NCBI RefSeq assembly: GCF_027172205.1
Contig: NC_070604.1
Coordinates: 18,261,523-18,325,522 of the forward strand
Origin: Podarcis raffonei
Taxonomy: Eukaryota > Chordata > Lepidosauria > Squamata > Lacertidae
DNA length: 64,000 nt
Reading direction: 5' to 3'
Position numbers and translations under genes: made by a program. Positions 12,530 to 24,425 of this stretch are shown piece after piece. A model generated the notes under the pieces. It was given only the letters and a program-made list of their open reading frames with translations, was not told where the DNA came from and made no database searches. Numbering within the stretch: the stretch's first letter is position 1; the number at the start of each line of letters is the position of its first letter.

Positions 12530-12910
12530 TGATGGGTCACTGTATGCTGAGGACCACATTACCTCAAAGACCGCTTCTCCCCATATGAACCGCCGCAGAG
12601 CCTGCAATCATCATTTGGGGCCCTTCTTCATGTGCCTCCTCCACGAGAGATCTGGAGAGTGGCAACACGAGAATGGACCTTTTCTGCGATGGTTCTCCGC
12701 TTGTGGAATGCTCTCCCAAGAGAGGCTCACCAGACACCTTCATTGCGTATCTTTAGGCACCAGGCTAAAATGTCCATCTTTTCCCAGGCTTTTGCCTAAT
12801 TAAACAATCGATGGACTTTTGAACTGTTTATGGGAGGGAGGTTTAATTGTTTTTGTGTGTTATTATGCCACATATTTTTGTGTTTTTATATTTGAAGCCC
12901 GATCCAAGGT
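12530..12910 (+). mobile_element. L2-like LINE 3' end
   Basis: Reads the C-terminal frame ending RLTRHLHCVSLGTRLKCPSF, then a 3' UTR. Closely related to the copy at 61200. Confidence 0.65.
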
Positions 12911-13810
12911 AGGTCACAACAGCAGCACTACTACCATACAAATAGATGGTTAAAGAAAAGGAAAAAGGAATAGGTGCTTGAATATAAGTTTGGTGAATCT
13001 GAGTCTGAAAAGGCAGCAATAGGTGGATACAGTTAATTAAGAATACTCAGCCAAAAGAGTACTATCATTTTCGGAGTGCAATTGTGTGAGTCTGTGTTTT
13101 TGCATTTGTTAGCTAAGTTGCCATTGTCACACTCCTGATCAAGAGTGCATTTGTTGGCCGATCAACTTTTAGATTCTCTGGAGCGTTCAGCAGTCCACCC
13201 TATAAGCCAACAAATCTTATTTATCTCTTGAGTGTTTTGCTAAGGTAGGGTACAAGAAGTTTGCTAAAGGCAGTCTGTCAATGCACTTGACAAGAATGTG
13301 TGTAATACGTAGCAAATCAGTAAAACTTTACAGAGCACGGTGTGTGTGTAGACAATTGTTCTTCTCACTCAATAGAGCAGCCACAGCAAGAGCAGCAAAC
13401 ACAAATAAGCAAAGTGTGACAGTTACAAAAAAATAAAAAATAGCTCAACCAAAGACAGTAATAAGAGTCCAGTATTTCATAGGGTGAAGCAACATTGGCA
13501 GACACACGGTGTACCGTTTCTTACAAAACATGTCTCTCTTGATTTCAAGAATTTCTTAAAGGGAGTGTGCAGGAAGGTTAAAGAATTTTAGAAAGAATTA
13601 CTAATGAGATTGCAAAACTTTAATTACAGGGTGCTTTAAATGCTTCCGAAGATTATGTATGGCGATTTTTCTATGTAGCAGATGTTTCAGGAGAATAAAT
13701 TAAGTGGGAAAATGCAATCCATATCAGTTTTTCTTTGAAATGGAAGAAGCTTAGATATACTTGCGTTCGTCAAAACGACACCCAGAAGTTCCACTTTCTG
13801 GTAATAATGG
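12911..13810. other. No feature recognised
   Basis: No readable repeat or gene. Confidence 0.4.
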
Positions 13811-14040
13811 TGCAGGGTTACATACGCTTCAGGTTACATACGCTTCAGGTTACAGACCTAACCCAGAAATAGTGCTTCAGGTTAAGAACTTTGCTTCAGG
13901 ATAAGAACAGAAATTGGGCTCCGGCGGCGTGGCGGCAGCAGGAGGCCCCATTAGCTAAAGTGGTGCTTCAGGTTAAGAACAGTTTCAGGTTAAGTACGGA
14001 CCTCTGGAACGAATTAAGTACTTAACCTGAGGTACCACTG
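13811..14040. mobile_element. MITE family A, worn left end
   Basis: The right terminus gaggtaccactg is intact; the left terminus is degraded. Confidence 0.75.
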
Positions 14041-14167
14041 TATCTGCATTGTCAGCCTTGCTGAGCAAGGGTTAATGACTTATAGGGTGAGCAGAGCACA
14101 TTGCTTCCTTTAGGTAGCATCGCCTTCCTATGTACAAATATGAGTGAGGCATTAACCTTAAGTGAAT

Positions 14168-14880
14168 TCAGACCAGTATTTGCCTTATCTTAGTGGTATC
14201 AGTGCTCCAGGAACATATGCCATGGGTCTTTCTTTGGCGATCACTCATAGCCAAGTAAGATTGATTTCCATAAACACTGTTTTCACAGTGCATCTGTAAG
14301 TGACTGTGGAGGCCAATTCTGGATCCACACATCCTTCCACAGTGGAGACATATGTTTCCAGCCGGGAATTGATCACGGTGTGGATTTGCCAAGCATGCCT
14401 TCCTCTTAGCACATTTCTCCCTTTTGTCCTGAGTCTGAGTGTCTTCAAAGCCCATGACACCTTTGGTCAAGGCTGTTCTCCAATTGGAGTGCTCACAGGC
14501 CAGTGTTTCCCAGTTGTTAGTGTTTAGACTACATTTTTAAAGATTTGCCTTGAGAGAGTCTTTAAACCTCTTTTGTTGACCACCAGCATTACACTTTCCA
14601 TTTTTAAGTTTGGAATAGACTAGTTGCTTTGGAAGATGATCATCAGGCATCCACACAACATGACCAGTCCAACAAAGTTGATGTTGAAGAATCATTACTT
14701 CGACACTGGTGATCTTCGCTTCTTCCAGTACACTGGCATTAGTTTGCCTGCCTCACCTGTAGAATTTTTCAGAGACACCATTGATGGACTCTTTCAAGGA
14801 GTTGGAGATGGCGTTTATAAGTGGTCCACATTTCACAAGCATACGGTAAGGTTGGTAGTACATGGGTAAGATTATATTAG
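14168..14880 (-). mobile_element. Decayed non-LTR retrotransposon fragment
   Basis: The reverse strand reads CLHCGRMCGSRIGLHSHLQMH. This Cys/His motif is common at the C-terminus of LINE-encoded polymerases and is not a host finger gene. Upstream parts look like RT-derived sequence. The clade is not assigned. Confidence 0.55.
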
Positions 14881-15854
14881 AGGAGTTTACAATGTGATGA
14901 CACTGAATTTTGTATTTCCTGGCTCAGAAATACAAAAATCGGCAGCTGGTAATGCTCACCTCAAATACAAGACAAAGGTTGACCCTGTGAGGTGCTTGGC
15001 TTTTCCTTCTAGTGCTGAGAACCTACATATTGCCCTGTAAGGAGATTCGCCTGCAAGGTGAGTCACATCAGGACCAGCCAACATTCAGATGGTAGACTGA
15101 AGCAGCCACCTCGGGTGGTGGAACCTCATGGGGTGGTGTCTCCATGAGCACCTTAACAGACCCTGCTGTCACTATGCAACCCCAGTAAGCAAGGGATTGG
15201 AGAGGCATGCTAGGGTTTGGGGACTGGTTGACTAATATGGGACTTGGGAAAACTGTTCTTCAATTATTTGGTTCCTAGATCACATGGGTGGGGAACCGAA
15301 AACATGGGGGACAAAAATGGACCTCCATAGCTATCTGAATTCCTGGGATTCTCCCTAAGCAATGCTCTATTCCCCAGGACACACTCACCAGCAGCCATGT
15401 TCTAGACTCTCCTCAAGTGCTTTTGTGTCCTTCAACTGCCTCTTGCTTGCTCAGATAAAGAATAGAGAAGTAGAGGGTGTTTGTGTGTAGGAACCTCTGA
15501 TTTTTCATGGCTCAATGTAGCTTACTATACAATGTTCTTCCCACTGTTGTCTCAGGCCCTCTTCTATCTGACTGGTTTCATGCTGCCCCATGACACTTGC
15601 ACTGTGAGGCTTTGCAGTCTCTTGACCTCCTATGCTGTTCAACGTCAACACAAAATCACTAACAGTACTTCATATTATCTGACTCATTTCCCAGAATGTT
15701 CCCCCGACAACATTTACCCAAGGGAATCATAGTGGGGAAAACATTTGGCAATAGTTAAGCATAATTTGGCTTTTATTACCCAAGAAACTCTGTCAACAAT
15801 GTTCTCTAAATTACTTGAAGCACTATGAGTAACGAAGAACCAATATAGTCTAGG
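14881..15854. other. No feature recognised
   Basis: Unique-looking sequence without coding or repeat signatures. Confidence 0.4.
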
Positions 15855-15985
15855 GAACGGACAGGCTTGAATTTGGGAAATCTGAGTTCAAGAATGATGT
15901 CCCTCATGGACTAACAGTGAGGTCCTGGCCAGGTTATTACCTCCGTTCACCACCTGAAAGTGACCTACTCCACATAGTTGTTGTG
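15855..15985 (+). mobile_element. Decayed tRNA-derived SINE, second family
   Basis: Weak match to the 49318 copy: gagttcaagaatgatgtccc at the B-box region and acatagttgttgtgg near the 3' part. Confidence 0.4.
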
Positions 15986-16419
15986 GTGCCCATCAGGGCT
16001 GCTGGAAGTTGTCTCAGGCCTAGTGTTGAGATAGACCTAGTGTTGAGTACCTCAGGGGGACTTCATGGCCACTATGATAATCATGGAACTGTCAGTCAAT
16101 TCAGGCCTACTGGAAGAGGAAGGTCTTCACTTCATCATGCTGAAAATGGTTACCATTGGGACTGAAGCTTAGAGACAGATAATGTCTCCATGAAAGAAGA
16201 GATGACCTTGGCTGCCCTGAAGGCATATGTCTTGAGTCCACTCATTTAGCAACCATCACTGGCTCCTGATTATTTTACCTACTTTTGCCTCACCATCAAC
16301 ATTCCTTTTTGGGGAAAATGGGTGCAAGCAGGCGCTGCTCAGACAACTCCAGAAATTTCTAGATAACGCAAATTAATTTGGCCCATTTCAGCCCAGCTTC
16401 CAGCTTGTGTTTTTGACAT

Positions 16420-16560
16420 AAGTGGCTTTGGACGTCCTCCTGAATGACCCAAGAGAACCTGAGAGGAATGCATCCCTGTTGATTCTCTTGAACCTTTCAG
16501 TGGCTTTTTGTACCATCAACACTTTGGGGTTGTCTGGTGCATTTAAGGAAGCCCACAAGG
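16420..16560 (+). mobile_element. LINE reverse-transcriptase fragment
   Basis: The frame reads SLLILLNLSVAFCTINT, a decayed version of the LLxLLDLSAAFDTV core RT motif of L2/CR1-type LINEs. Confidence 0.6.
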
Positions 16561-17220
16561 CGGTCACAGAAAGCAGCAACCCCCCCCCCCAGCAATGGGT
16601 AATCTGAGGTCCTATTTACCACCCATAGTTAATATACGCTGATAGGGTTACCTGCTTGGATCCGATGTTGGGAAAAGGAGTATATAGATGTCTTGTGCCA
16701 AACATAAAACAAATGTATTATCTCCTTCCCACGTCTGTCCAAGGTAAGCAGATTATACATGCATAGTCACTGCTTGACATTTTTCACAATAACATTGCTA
16801 TGTCTGTTATAGCTGGAGATATGCCAGATCACCACATACAGGGACATACACCCCGAGGGAAGACTATGTGACAGCTTGAATAGATCACCTAGTAAACACC
16901 ATGGAAACCACAAAACACCCACACAACAACAGCACCCTTGAACACAGCATGATCAGAAGGAAGCTTCTTTGAGTGAAAACACCATAACTGAGCTCCATTG
17001 TACTTTCTGCAAAAAGGCAACATCTCCAAAAAAATGTTTTGGAGTGGAGGGAAAGGAAGCTAAAACCATTTTCGTCCATTCTTTCCAGTCACGTAGGCTT
17101 AATTTTGTTCACCCAAAACTTCCATTTTCATGCCAAGACTTTATTTTCTTTTGCCTTCCAAAATAGACATGATGTTTCCTAGAAGCCTTTTTTTAATGCC
17201 AAGTTCTGCATCGTGCATAA
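16561..17220. other. No feature recognised
   Basis: No recognisable repeat or gene. Confidence 0.35.
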
Positions 17221-17224
17221 AAAG

Positions 17225-17345
17225 AACCTGCAGCCTATCGGATGTTGTTGGACTCGAAATCCCATCATCCCTGATGGGGGTGGTAGAGGCTGACAGGAGT
17301 TGGAGTCCAACCACACCCGGACAACCACAGGTTCCCCATTCCTAA
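17225..17345. mobile_element. hAT-type MITE family G, decayed
   Basis: Inverted halves gttggactcgaaatcccatc and ggagttggagtccaac. Related to the 37621 copy. Confidence 0.5.
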
Positions 17346-17709
17346 TATATACCAATAGCAAGCTCAGGTGTTGAGTTATGATGGCTACAGACCCCAAGCA
17401 AGAGAAACCAAAGGAGTAAATCATTGTGCTTGGGGGGGGGCTCAAGAATTGAAGAAGCACAAAGTGGGGGGAATGAAGGCAGGACATAACAACTCACAAA
17501 CAACTTGAGAGGACTGAGCATGTTCATTTGTCACAGAATGCTGAATGTCCTTCTCTGTGAGGGGTGAGGAGGAACAACGACTTCTAAAAGAAGGCATGGC
17601 TGCCACATTGCAACTTTTCCGCTCCCAATCATTTTTATTTATTTCATTTGTGAACCACTTCACCTGAGGCATCCCAAAGTGATATATAAAAAGCACACAT
17701 AAGTACAGT

Positions 17710-17731
17710 TTGTGTGTGTGTGTGTGTGTGT
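17710..17731. repeat. (TG)n microsatellite
   Basis: Eleven uninterrupted TG units. Confidence 0.95.
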
Positions 17732-17775
17732 TTAAAGTAAACATAATTGTAAAAACAGTTTTAAACAGCAGGAGA

Positions 17776-18335
17776 TACCATATTTTTCGCCCTATAGGAC
17801 GCACTTTTCCCCCTCCAGAAATGAAGGGGAAATCTGTGTGCGTCCTATGGGGCGAATACAGGCTTTCGCTGAAGCTTGGAGAGCGAGAGGGGTCGGTGCG
17901 CACCGACCCCTCTCGCTCTCCAGGCTTCAGGAAGCTATCAGCAAGCCTGGGGAGCCGGCAGGAGTTCCCACAGGGCTCCCTAGGCTGCGGATAGTAGCCT
18001 GCTGCACGGACTGCGGGGCGCGCTGAAGCAGAGCGCCCCGCGCTTCGGGCAGACATCAGGCAGCCCCACAAGCTCGGGGGACAGTGGGGAGGTGCGGCGC
18101 CGCCATCCCGCTGTTCCCCGACCTGGTTTGGAGGCTGGCGCTGAGGAGAAGCGCGTTTCTCCCCAGCGCCAGCCCCACAAGCTCGGGAGACAGCGGGGAG
18201 GCGGATCACCGCCATACCGCTGTTCCCCGACCTGGTTTTGGGGGGGACATAAAGGGGGGGAAATCCTTTATTTCCCCCCAAAAAACTAGGTGCGTCCTAT
18301 GGGCTGGTGCGTCCTATGGGACAAAAAATACGGTA
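17776..18335. mobile_element. MITE family C, long GC-rich version
   Basis: Inverted ends accatatttttcgccctata and aaaaaatacggt. The interior holds a 44-bp perfect palindrome (17878-17921) and repeated gaggcttggg-class GC blocks. Non-autonomous DNA transposon; superfamily not certain. Confidence 0.7.
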
Positions 18336-19309
18336 CATAAAATCCATTCAATTGCAAGACAGATATCTCCTGGGATACAGTTTTTAGAAAGCTTGTTGAA
18401 AGAGGCACTTAGCAGGTGCTGAAAAGACAACAGAGAAGGTGGATATGCAGTGGGAGGGAGTTACAAAGGGTGGTTAATATTTTATATTAACATGCATAGA
18501 ACAAAACCTAACAGACAAATAATTTCATATACATAAAGGGTGCAAAGAGGGATTTTTGGCAGGAGGGGGTGTTTCAAAATAAATTTCCATTCTAATTGTG
18601 TGGGGGTTTTTTCAGGTGTGCCCAGCAGTTAATACATATCTGTTCAATGTCTGGATTGGCAAACAGTCAAGAGTTCTAGATGAGAGCATATTGTGCTGGT
18701 GGCTCTCTTGTTGTTGCCCTTTTTATTAACAGAGGTAATCAAATCATACCAATCTTGGACAAATTTATTGGATGTTCTTTTAGCTTTCAGCCACTCTTAA
18801 TTTATACGTGAGTTTCTCTACCAACAGAATGGTATTTCCCAAACCACCTAGAAAACCCAGCAGCATTCTGAGGCAGGTCCTGTTTGTGGAAATTCTGTTA
18901 CTCACTACAAGGAGGAAAATTTCCTGGATGCAAACCTAGAAGTCTCAAAAAAAAAAACTTTGGACGTGTAAGTTCATCCACAATCATGCGCAGTGAGGTG
19001 GCCTTCCTCTTAACATTTTCCCAGTTAAAAATGAGATGTCCTAGACATACAAAAGCTAGTTCAGGTCAGAGCTAGAGAAACAGGTGGAGGAACTTAAGCC
19101 TGGAGCAGCGGCAGGAGATTCTCTTTCCTTCTCTTTGACTTCATGACAAACAACAGCATCACCAACAGGGAGGGGAGACAAGTGCCTGAAAGGCAGAACA
19201 TTGTGTAGCCTTGAAAAGCTTGTTCCCCAGCCCTGATCTAAACTAAGGCATACAGATAGACCACGTGCCAACAAGCATATGATACTCAGTTATCTGTGTT
19301 GGCTTAGCC
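18336..19309. other. No feature recognised
   Basis: Possibly old LINE sequence around 18640-19060, but no frame is readable. Confidence 0.3.
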
Positions 19310-19569
19310 CAGGGGTCAGCAAACTTTTTCAGCAGGGGGCCGGTCCACTGTCCCTCAGACCTTTTGGAGGGCGGACTATATTTTTTTGGGGGGGAGGGAA
19401 TGAACGAATTCCTGTGCCCCACAAATAACTCAGAGATGCAATTTAAATAAAAGGACACATTCTACTCATGTAAAAACACGCTGATTCCCGGACCATCTGC
19501 GGGCTGGATTTAGAAGGCGATTGGGCCGCATCCAGCCCCCGGACCTTAGTTTGCCTAGTTTGCCTAGTC
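19310..19569. mobile_element. hAT-type MITE family F
   Basis: Complete; the right end has a short duplication of agtttgcct. Confidence 0.75.
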
Positions 19570-20028
19570 CAATGATTCTCAACCTTTTTTCCCTGAGCCA
19601 CAATTTCAGAATAAAAATTTGCTCGTGCACCAAATTTTTTATTGACAAGAAATACATTGGAAAACGAAAAGAAAGAACTTCAAACAGGGCTTGCTTGATA
19701 ACATAAAACACAGCTGTTTACAATATGATCGTGGGGTGGAACAGCCAGACAGTATAAAACAATGCAGCTACATAAGAACAATAATCACTCCCAAAATATA
19801 ATTATAAATTAGCCTCTTACATAACATATGTAACTTGAGTATGTATACAAATTCAATGAGACGTCTGAGCTTCCTTTGGCTGCGTAATCTTGTTTCTATT
19901 AGGTCTGATTTAAGGCAAACAAACTTTTATCTCCTCATCACGGCTTTGCCCCTTCGACTGAAGGCCAGTTAGTGTGACTCCAGGCGAAGAACTCCATGCA
20001 AAGCAGATGAGCCAAGCCACAGGCAGAT
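19570..20028. other. Possible old hAT remnant, otherwise nothing
   Basis: gattctcaaccttttttccc at 19573 resembles a hAT terminus. The rest is AT-rich and unassigned. Confidence 0.3.
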
Positions 20029-20042
20029 GAGTCAAGCCATAG

Positions 20043-20366
20043 GTAAGGTGAAGGGACCCCTGACCATTAGGTCCAGTCGTGACTGACTCTGGGGTTGCGG
20101 TGCTCATCTCGCTTTATTGGCCGAGGGAGCCGGCGTACTAAGCCGCTTCTGGCGAACCAGAGCAGCGCACGGAAATGCCGTTTACCTTCCTGCCAGAGTG
20201 GTACCTATTTATCTACTTGCACTTTGATGTGCTTTCGAACTGCTAGGTGGGCAGGAGCAGGGACCGAGCAATGGGAGCTCACCCTGGTGCGGGGATTCGA
20301 ACCACCGACCTTCTGATTGGCAAGTCCTAGGCTCTGTGGTTTAACCCACAGCGCCACCCATGTCCC
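20043..20366 (-). mobile_element. Sauria-type SINE with a small internal deletion
   Basis: 14-bp near-identical duplications (gagtcaagccatag and gagccaagccatag). It lacks the acagcttccgggtcatgtgg part of the body. Confidence 0.88.
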
Positions 20367-20549
20367 GAGCCAAGCCATAGAGATAACTTAAAGCTCATGA
20401 TCACTCAAGGAGAGCCATCTCTACCAGAAACATGTTCCCCTTTCTTGTATCCACCCCATCCTCTCTCTTTCATGCACCCACCTATTGCACACCCCATATT
20501 CTCTCTCTCTCTCTCCTTCTTTCTCACCCCTCCATACATTCCCCATCTT

Positions 20550-20705
20550 ACAACACGGGAAGCTGCCATATAAGAAGCCAGACCATTGTCCCATCTAGCT
20601 CATTGTTTTCCACACTGGCAGAAGCTCCTTGGGACCCCATTAGCTGCAAAAACCGGGTAGTGAACTTTTGACCCTCTCCATGCAAAATATGTCCTCTGCC
20701 ACCCT
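20550..20705 (-). mobile_element. Decayed ancient interspersed repeat
   Basis: gaagctgccatataagaagccagaccattg resembles a common reptile repeat; its class is uncertain. Confidence 0.35.
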
Positions 20706-21267
20706 TGTACACCTCACCTTTCCTCTTTCTGCCTCATTCCTACCCACACCCAACCTTCCCTTTCCTGCCTCAGTCGTGCACACCCATGTGCCAGATACTT
20801 AATCAGCCTGTGCACATGTCTCTCCTTCCCTCTCTCAGTCTCTCTCTCTCTCACACACACACTGGTCACACTCCTCTTCTCCCCAAGCCATTTGGCCGTT
20901 GGGGAAGGCTTGGGGTTGGTAAGTCAGCACACACCTGGCTAGGGTGGCAGGTGAAAGGGAGGCAGAGCTCGGCCCAGGGTCTTCTATCTTGGCCTTCAAT
21001 CACTGTTCCAGGCTCAGGTCTCCAGACTCCAGGCTGAGCACAGCAGCTGACAAGGCTCATGCCCAGCTAAGAAGGTATGGAGGCAGCCAACTCCATCATA
21101 TCCTGTGCTCATCACAATCAGCACTGTTTCCGTTCTGCTACCAATCATCTGCCGGGCTGCCTCTAAGGCACACAACAGCTCCTGCATTTGAGGGTCTCTG
21201 TGTCCCCACAGGAAAGGAAAGGAAAACACCACAACTGGAAGAGTCTGCATGTATTGTTTAAATGGTC
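20706..21267. other. No feature recognised
   Basis: Pyrimidine-rich at first, with short CT and CA tracts; no gene. Confidence 0.35.
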
Positions 21268-21279
21268 AGTAGTTTCCCA

Positions 21280-21755
21280 ACATGAAGAAAAACATCTTCA
21301 TGTATGCGACAATGGCCGCGAGAGTTCTGGTAGCACAAGGATGGAAGACTGAAGAAACCTCAACTAAAGAATCATGGCAAGAAAAATTGATGGACTATGC
21401 AGAACTGGCAAAACTGATATATAAACTACAGGACAAGGATAACTGTGACTTTAAGGATGAATGGGAATCCTTTACAAAGTATCTGAAGACGCAACAAAGC
21501 AAACTGGACACCTTGGCTGGTTTTGAAAAAACATTCACAAACTTTTTATTGATAATAATCAGCTAAATAGTTTGAGGATCTATAGAACTGTGTAACATGC
21601 AGAAAACAGCAGTCTCAGAGAAACTGAAGACTGGAACTGAGGGAAGTCAGGGAGTGGGTGGGTTTTGTGGGGGGGGAGGAAAAATAGGGGGGGAACAAGG
21701 ATGATATGTTTTTGGATAATATGTCTTGTTATAATTTTGAATAATTTTTTTTTAA
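21280..21755 (+). mobile_element. L1, 5'-truncated ORF2 C-terminus
   Basis: An open frame reads FMYATMAARVLVAQGWKTEE and LMDYAELAKLIYKL, L1 ORF2 C-terminal signatures. Flanked by agtagtttccca at 21268-21279 and 21756-21767. Relatively young. Confidence 0.85.
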
Positions 21756-22370
21756 AGTAGTTTCCCAGCTTCTTGGGTCCTGCCAGCCTTCTGCCTTCTT
21801 CCATGCGTTCGGTCTTCCTGAAGCTTCTCCCCCTTGCCTTCCATCGTTGATCAGTGGCTCGCGTTTTATGGCAGGGCCTTTTAGCTGCATCACTGCAGAC
21901 ACAAAATCAACAGGTGCTGCCTCCCCAGGCTTGGAGTTGCCTGTCGCCCAGCTGTGAAAGGTGCAGAAAACCTATCAAGGAAACGCTGGGGAGGGTGTGC
22001 AAGTAATCATTTCCCTGCTGGTCACAAAAGCACCTTGCCCCACTCTCTCCAACTGCACCTTTTGCCAAGTGAGGCAGGGGGTCGGCAAAGGTCGCCAGTT
22101 TTAACCCCGCTCTTTGCGAATGTTCAACCCTGAGGAGCCAAAGAGGCTTGCAGCCTTTCATTCATAACCCACCTTCCAAAAGGTTTTAGTGACATCTGGT
22201 GGTGTGATTGGGAAACCATAGCTATTGTAAGATTCTCCTTCAGGGATGCAATTTCTCCTGTCCGCTGGGGAGCTGGCAAGATTTTCAGGAAGCCTGATCA
22301 GAAAGAGGAAGAGATGGAGACTTGAACATACTTGAGGGCTTAAATTTAGTGGCACTAGAGGTCAACCCTA

Positions 22371-22723
22371 AGGGACGTGGGTGGCGCTGTGGGTTAAACC
22401 ACAGAGCCTAGGACTTGCCGATCCGAAGGTCGGCGGTTCGAATCCCCGTGACGGGGTGAGCTCCCGTTGCTCGGTCCCCGCTCCTGCCAACCTAGCAGTT
22501 TGAAAGCACGTCAAAGTGCAAGTAGATAAATAGGTACCACTCCGGTGGGAAGGTAAACGGCGTTTCCGTGTGCTGCTCTGGTTCGCCAGAAGCGGCTTAG
22601 TCATGCTGGCCACATGACCCAGAAGCTGTACGCCGGCTCCCTCGGCCAATAAAGCGAGATTAGTGTCGCACCCCAGAGTCGGTCACGACTGAACTTAATG
22701 GTCAGGGGTCCCTTTACCTTTAC
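22371..22723 (+). mobile_element. Sauria-type SINE, full length
   Basis: Plus strand: a gggttaaaccacagagcc head, B box ggttcgaatcc, and a tail ending CCCTTTACCTTTAC. Flanked by ctagaggtcaaccct on both sides. Confidence 0.92.
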
Positions 22724-22992
22724 CTAGAGGTCAACCCTACCTGGCTTGACTTCCCTCCAGATGCAAATAGCAGAGGGAGGGCAACTTAATCTTCTACTCC
22801 CCACACCTTTCTTGTCGTTTCATCTAGCATTTTTATTATTATTAAGAGCATCCACAGAACTACAAGTGATATGTTTGGCATCTTGAGCAGTTTGGGAGGG
22901 CTTCTTGTAAGTGAGTGGCTGTTGGCTGCGCGGACTCAGTGCTGCTGAAAGACCAACAATATTATTTTCTTTTTTAAAAAAAACCTTGCCTA

Positions 22993-23233
22993 CAGTTGTA
23001 GCTTGGAAGTCGAATGGAATCTGTCCATTCAACTTCTAAAACGTTCAGAAACCAAAGCGCAGCTTCTAATTGGCTGCAGGAAGCTCTTGCAGCCAATCAG
23101 AAGCCGTGGAAGCCCCATCGGACGTTCGGGTTCCAAAGAACATTTGCAAAGCGGAACACTCACTTCCAGGTTTGCGGCGTTTGGGAGCCAAAACGTCCGG
23201 GTACCAAGGTGTTTGGGATCCAAGGTACGAGTG
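22993..23233. mobile_element. MITE family D
   Basis: Imperfect inverted ends (cagttgtagcttggaagtcg and ccaaggtacgagtg) at a TA. The interior matches the 53276 copy, with cggacgttcgg and cgtttgggagcc. Confidence 0.6.
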
Positions 23234-23332
23234 TATACTCAAAGCGGCTTACTAGTTTTATTATCAGTTTCTTTACTTAAGAATTTAGGAATGCCTCTAC
23301 ATCCAAAACTTACTGCAGCGCTGTATTCAAGT

Positions 23333-23590
23333 TGTTATGTACTGAAGTTCTCACCCTGGGCCAGCAGGGGGATACTGTAGATAGTTCAGGTCCAGATATG
23401 CAAATAAGGGATCAAAAGTGACGTTCAGTGATTGGATATTTACAGATAATGGTTACTGTTGCGTTCTAGTGGAGCTCTATATAAGCAGGCTGGCTGAACC
23501 CTTCAGTTCAGTTCTGTTCTGGCCTGTGAATAAACAAGAGCTGTTTGAAGAATCACTGTGTCGTCTGATATGTTCACCCACAACTTAACA
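23333..23590 (+). mobile_element. Solo LTR fossil, family 1
   Basis: 258 bp with TG...CA ends and a perfect 5-bp duplication caagt. The TATA and poly(A) parts are intact. Confidence 0.85.
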
Positions 23591-23819
23591 CAAGTGCTTT
23601 GACCATTATATCCTCCTAGACCAGTTCTGAGTTAGCAGTGGGAACTGTTTTATCCCTCCCTCCCTCCCTCCTTGTGTCCAGAAAATAGCATTGGGGGGTT
23701 GTGTCCTGGCCCTGTGGCCCTTCTGCTTTGGGGCCTTGCAAAGGCACCATCCTGTCACCAACTCTGCTTAACATCTATATATTGGAAGCAGTCATTCTGT
23801 AGCAAAGTGTCATCAACAC

Positions 23820-24058
23820 ACAGGGAACCCGGCAAAGGGCCTTCTCAGCAGTGGCACCCTTCCTGTGGAACGCCCTTCCATCAGATGTCAAGGAGATAAA
23901 GAACTACAACTTTCAGAAGACATCTGGAGGCAGTCCTGTATCAGCAAGTTTTTAATGTTTGACGTTTTATTAGGTTTATCTATTTGTTGGAAGCTGCCCA
24001 AAGTGACTGGGGCAACCCAGCCAGATGGGCGGGGTACAAATAATAACATTATTATTAT
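23820..24058 (+). mobile_element. L2/CR1-like LINE 3' end with ATT tail
   Basis: Reads the GTLWNALPSDVKEIKNYNFQK-type C-terminus in decayed form, then ggcaacccagccagatgggc and (ATT)n. Confidence 0.65.
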
Positions 24059-24059
24059 T

Positions 24060-24425
24060 TCTGATGCGTTCAGTGGGCCAACCCTGTGGAACTGCCTCTC
24101 AGCGGAGATTAAACAGGCACCCTCCTTGCTGACGCATCCAGACTTGAGGGTAGTCAAGTCCATGTTTACGACTTTCCTGTTCATAGAATCATGCAACGTT
24201 GAAAGGGACCTTGGGGTCATCTAGTCCAACCCCCTCCAATGCAGGAATATTAACGTAGTCCCAGCAGGCATTTTAACGTAGTGCTTGGTTTAATGATACT
24301 TTTTCCTAGTTTTATCGTCCCATTTTCTGTTACTGTTTTTTATGCACAATGCTTAGAAATGCAAGCAATTAAGCAATTGAGTGGTATGTAAATGTCTGAA
24401 ATAAATAAAATTATTGTGTTACGTG
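24060..24425. mobile_element. LINE fragments, including a reversed CR1-type tail
   Basis: 24184-24242 reads catagaatcatgcaac...ctagtccaaccccct, the reverse complement of a CR1-type 3' end. The flanks look like L2 3' sequence. Confidence 0.5.

Noticed and set aside
14168-14470. Host C2H2 finger gene on the minus strand
   Set aside because: The single CxxC...SRIGLHSHxxxH motif is the known LINE-associated type, and the flanks look like decayed RT sequence.
17442-18281. 279-residue minus-strand frame
   Set aside because: It runs through a TG repeat and a GC-rich MITE; no domain is present.
22371-22450. tRNA gene
   Set aside because: The tRNA-like A and B boxes belong to a SINE head that is followed by the SINE body and tail, and recurs many times in the window.
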